Shown here piece after piece: positions 62,807 through 64,000 of a stretch of DNA of 64,000 nt (the stretch's first letter is position 1; every line of letters begins with the position of its first letter). A program made the translations under genes and the position numbers. The notes beneath the pieces are model-generated. The model searched no databases. It saw nothing but the letters and a program-made list of their open reading frames with translations, and was not told the origin of the DNA. The stretch is taken from assembly GCA_946479985.1 (NCBI GenBank), contig CAMLIF010000007.1, positions 11,701 through 75,700 of the forward strand. The letters are read 5' to 3'. This stretch comes from an uncultured Flavobacteriales bacterium (lineage in GTDB: Bacteria > Bacteroidota > Bacteroidia > Flavobacteriales > Crocinitomicaceae).

Positions 62807-63185
62807 TTCATCCCCCTCAACCTTTTGGCGGGGGTAGTTTGTAGATTAGCCTATCAGTGCGGGTATCAATCCAAATTTTCAAAATGGGTGGGGTAGTATG
62901 GGTATGCCGAACACTGCAAAAACTGCCAATCTCTCGTGCTTTTGAGGAGAGGGGGTATCATTGTAATGGCTCGTTCGAAATTTGTGCAGAGTGTGTTCCT
63001 TTTGGTGTCATTCTCACAACCGCAGTCGTAGTTCCTTAACAAATTCAGCATGGTGGAAGATTAAAGGAACGGACGTAGGTTGGGAGAATTAAGGAGTTGA
63101 ACCAAAATTTGACCCAAAGTTTCACCTATATATCAAGGTATAGGTAAGAAAGTAGACCATTTCTTGGTTCAACACCTTAGCATTC
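62807..63185. other. Intergenic region with nested inverted repeats
   Basis: 379 bp with no convincing gene. It contains a CCCCC..GGGGG hairpin at ~62811-62835, GTTCCTT/AAGGAAC (63031-63037 and 63064-63070), a 15-bp inverted pair AAGGAGTTGAACCAA (63091-63105) and its near complement at 63164-63178 (14 of 15), and a hairpin ACCTATA/TATAGGT at 63124-63145 inside it. Such nesting beside an HTH gene may be an operator, terminator or mobile-element end. Confidence 0.55.
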
Positions 63186-63899
63186 TTAGACTAGCTTTTT
63201 CATCAATCGCTGTACAGTTGACTTGGGTATTCCAGTTTCGTCAGATACTTGTTTGAAGGATAGGTTAGTTTCTAAGTACGGTTTCAACAGTTCCAAACGT
63301 GAATCGGGTTTCTTCTTCGCCAAACGCTGTTGTTTGCGTTTTGTGGACTTTTCCAGTTTACGAGTCTTGGCAATTTCCATCTTAAACGTTTGATTGAACC
63401 AACGGCAATATTCGTCGATGTAGAAATTGCAAAGTGTGATTGTACGACATTCAATGGGTTTAACGCCCATATTGTTCAATGATTGGTGTGTGTTAGCGAA
63501 TGCCTGTTTCAAACGTTGTCGTCGACGGAACGTGTTGTCAACCATTCGTTTGTAACTCAAAAGTAAATGGTTTTGGTACTCACGTGCCTGATCGATTCGT
63601 TCATCCAGTGGGTTGATTAAGTTGTCGTAGTCGCTACCACTTATTTTCTTGTGCTTCAACTGATAGTATAAGCCTTTGCGCTCGTCATCCAATGATTTGA
63701 TGCTTTTTGTCATCCCTTGAATCGACTTCCAAATGAGTTCAGGTGTGGAATTGAGCATCATTAATTGACCCAATAATGAAGCATTGTGGTAGCTTAATCG
63801 TTCCTCCCGCTCATCTTCCATTTCCTGTTCATAACACCCAAATAAATACTTCTCAGCACCCCAGATGATTTTTCTGTGTTCGGAGCGATGGTATCTCAT
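63186..63899 (-). CDS. Unrecognised basic HTH protein
   Basis: 237 residues from the ATG at 63897-63899; a GTG at 63905 is also possible. The N-terminus is helical and charged (EHRKIIWGAEKYLFGCYEQE). A basic patch (KLEKSTKRKQQRLAKKKP) lies near residue 195. The end (LLKPYLETNLSFKQVSDETG, then IPKSTVQRLMKKL) is a resolvase/Hin-type helix-turn-helix that should bind DNA. No nuclease, replication or transposase motif is seen. It could be a mobile-element or plasmid-type protein or a regulator. Its frame stays open upstream to about 63989. Confidence 0.6.
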   Translation of the reverse strand: MRYHRSEHRKIIWGAEKYLFGCYEQEMEDEREERLSYHNASLLGQLMMLNSTPELIWKSIQGMTKSIKSLDDERKGLYYQLKHKKISGSDYDNLINPLDERIDQAREYQNHLLLSYKRMVDNTFRRRQRLKQAFANTHQSLNNMGVKPIECRTITLCNFYIDEYCRWFNQTFKMEIAKTRKLEKSTKRKQQRLAKKKPDSRLELLKPYLETNLSFKQVSDETGIPKSTVQRLMKKLV

Positions 63900-63905
63900 G
63901 AACAC

Positions 63906-64000
63906 GATTTCTATTGCGCTCTTTGGCTGCCGTACGGACGGCGAATCTTTCCAGAGGCGATTGAAAGACTCTGGAATCCCGGCGGAGCTTCACGACTGCG
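63906..64000. other. Window-end sequence with hairpin
   Basis: Higher-GC sequence than the preceding genes. It contains CCAGAG (63951-63956) pairing with CTCTGG (63969-63974) and an alternative TCTTTC/GAAAGA pairing. No complete gene is seen; it may be the upstream regulatory region of the HTH gene. Confidence 0.4.

Noticed and set aside
62857..63051. Small reading frames on both strands between the helical membrane gene and the HTH gene.
   Set aside because: Two overlapping opposite frames of about 60 residues with no recognisable features and no supporting context.

Overview
The window is typical chromosome of a Bacteroidota bacterium, most likely order Flavobacteriales. The nearest group I would guess is Crocinitomicaceae/Fluviicola-like, but that is inference only. 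Evidence: type IX secretion sorting domains and a gliding-motility-associated C-terminal domain, Bacteroidota-style TonB/ExbB/ExbD proteins, a DUF2723 (GT117-type) membrane protein, a short AtpC beside AtpD, start codons without clear Shine-Dalgarno sites, and repeated perfect matches to the Bacteroidota -7 promoter box TAnnTTTG close upstream of starts.

Layout. 1-648: 3' end of a sigma-54 activator. 823-5656 (+): a Cys-rich small protein, glutamate dehydrogenase, the three-subunit proton-translocating transhydrogenase and a GreA/Rnk-like protein, probably one NAD(P)H/glutamate operon. 5792-10179 (-): a GT2 synthase with an extra N-terminal domain, Kbl, a radical SAM/SPASM protein. 10542-13284 (+): DUF5686-type outer-membrane protein and CsaA. 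13289-16310 (-): MurI, DODA-type dioxygenase, two OmpH/Skp chaperones. 16448-25544: a surface-protein region made of two copies of a two-gene unit (type-B/gliding-CTD protein plus YWSR-type surface protein, the second copy shortened), an XRE-type regulator, a 14-unit 21-bp repeat array and a GT-C-like membrane protein. 25748-29079 (-): BamA and UppS. UppS-BamA-Skp-Skp-MurI is normally a close-set group in this phylum, so the surface region looks like an insertion that split it. 29208-31116 (-): atpD-atpC.

31384-38446 (-): ExbB-ExbD-ExbD-TonB energy-transduction operon with PstS-like lipoprotein, TPR protein and a second TonB. The first TonB gene is broken by one in-frame stop just before its polyproline tract. 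38749-40818 (+): PaaZ. 40871-47047 (+): six tandem genes, each with a signal peptide and a TonB C-terminal domain but no membrane anchor, followed by AsmA/DUF748-like and LEA14-like proteins. All eight TonB C-terminal domains in the window carry a conserved C-x2-C. 49494-60501 (mostly -): alpha/beta hydrolase, HMA lipoprotein, a double-parvulin isomerase, IMP dehydrogenase, polysaccharide deacetylase and the DUF2723 protein. 60716: tRNA-Gln. 60948-63899: AT-rich accessory genes beside the tRNA (DUF1737, a putAbiC-like membrane protein, a second membrane-anchored helical protein, an HTH protein), the best candidate for a defence island.

How the genes fit together: many encode envelope work. 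ExbB/D-TonB powers outer-membrane transport, BamA, Skp and the parvulin protein assemble outer-membrane proteins, and GT2, GT-C, DUF2723, deacetylase and MurI/UppS handle glycans and the wall. The most unusual features are the secreted TonB-CTD array with gene-conversion traces, the duplicated surface module with structured leaders, the 21-bp array and the tRNA-linked AbiC-like pair.
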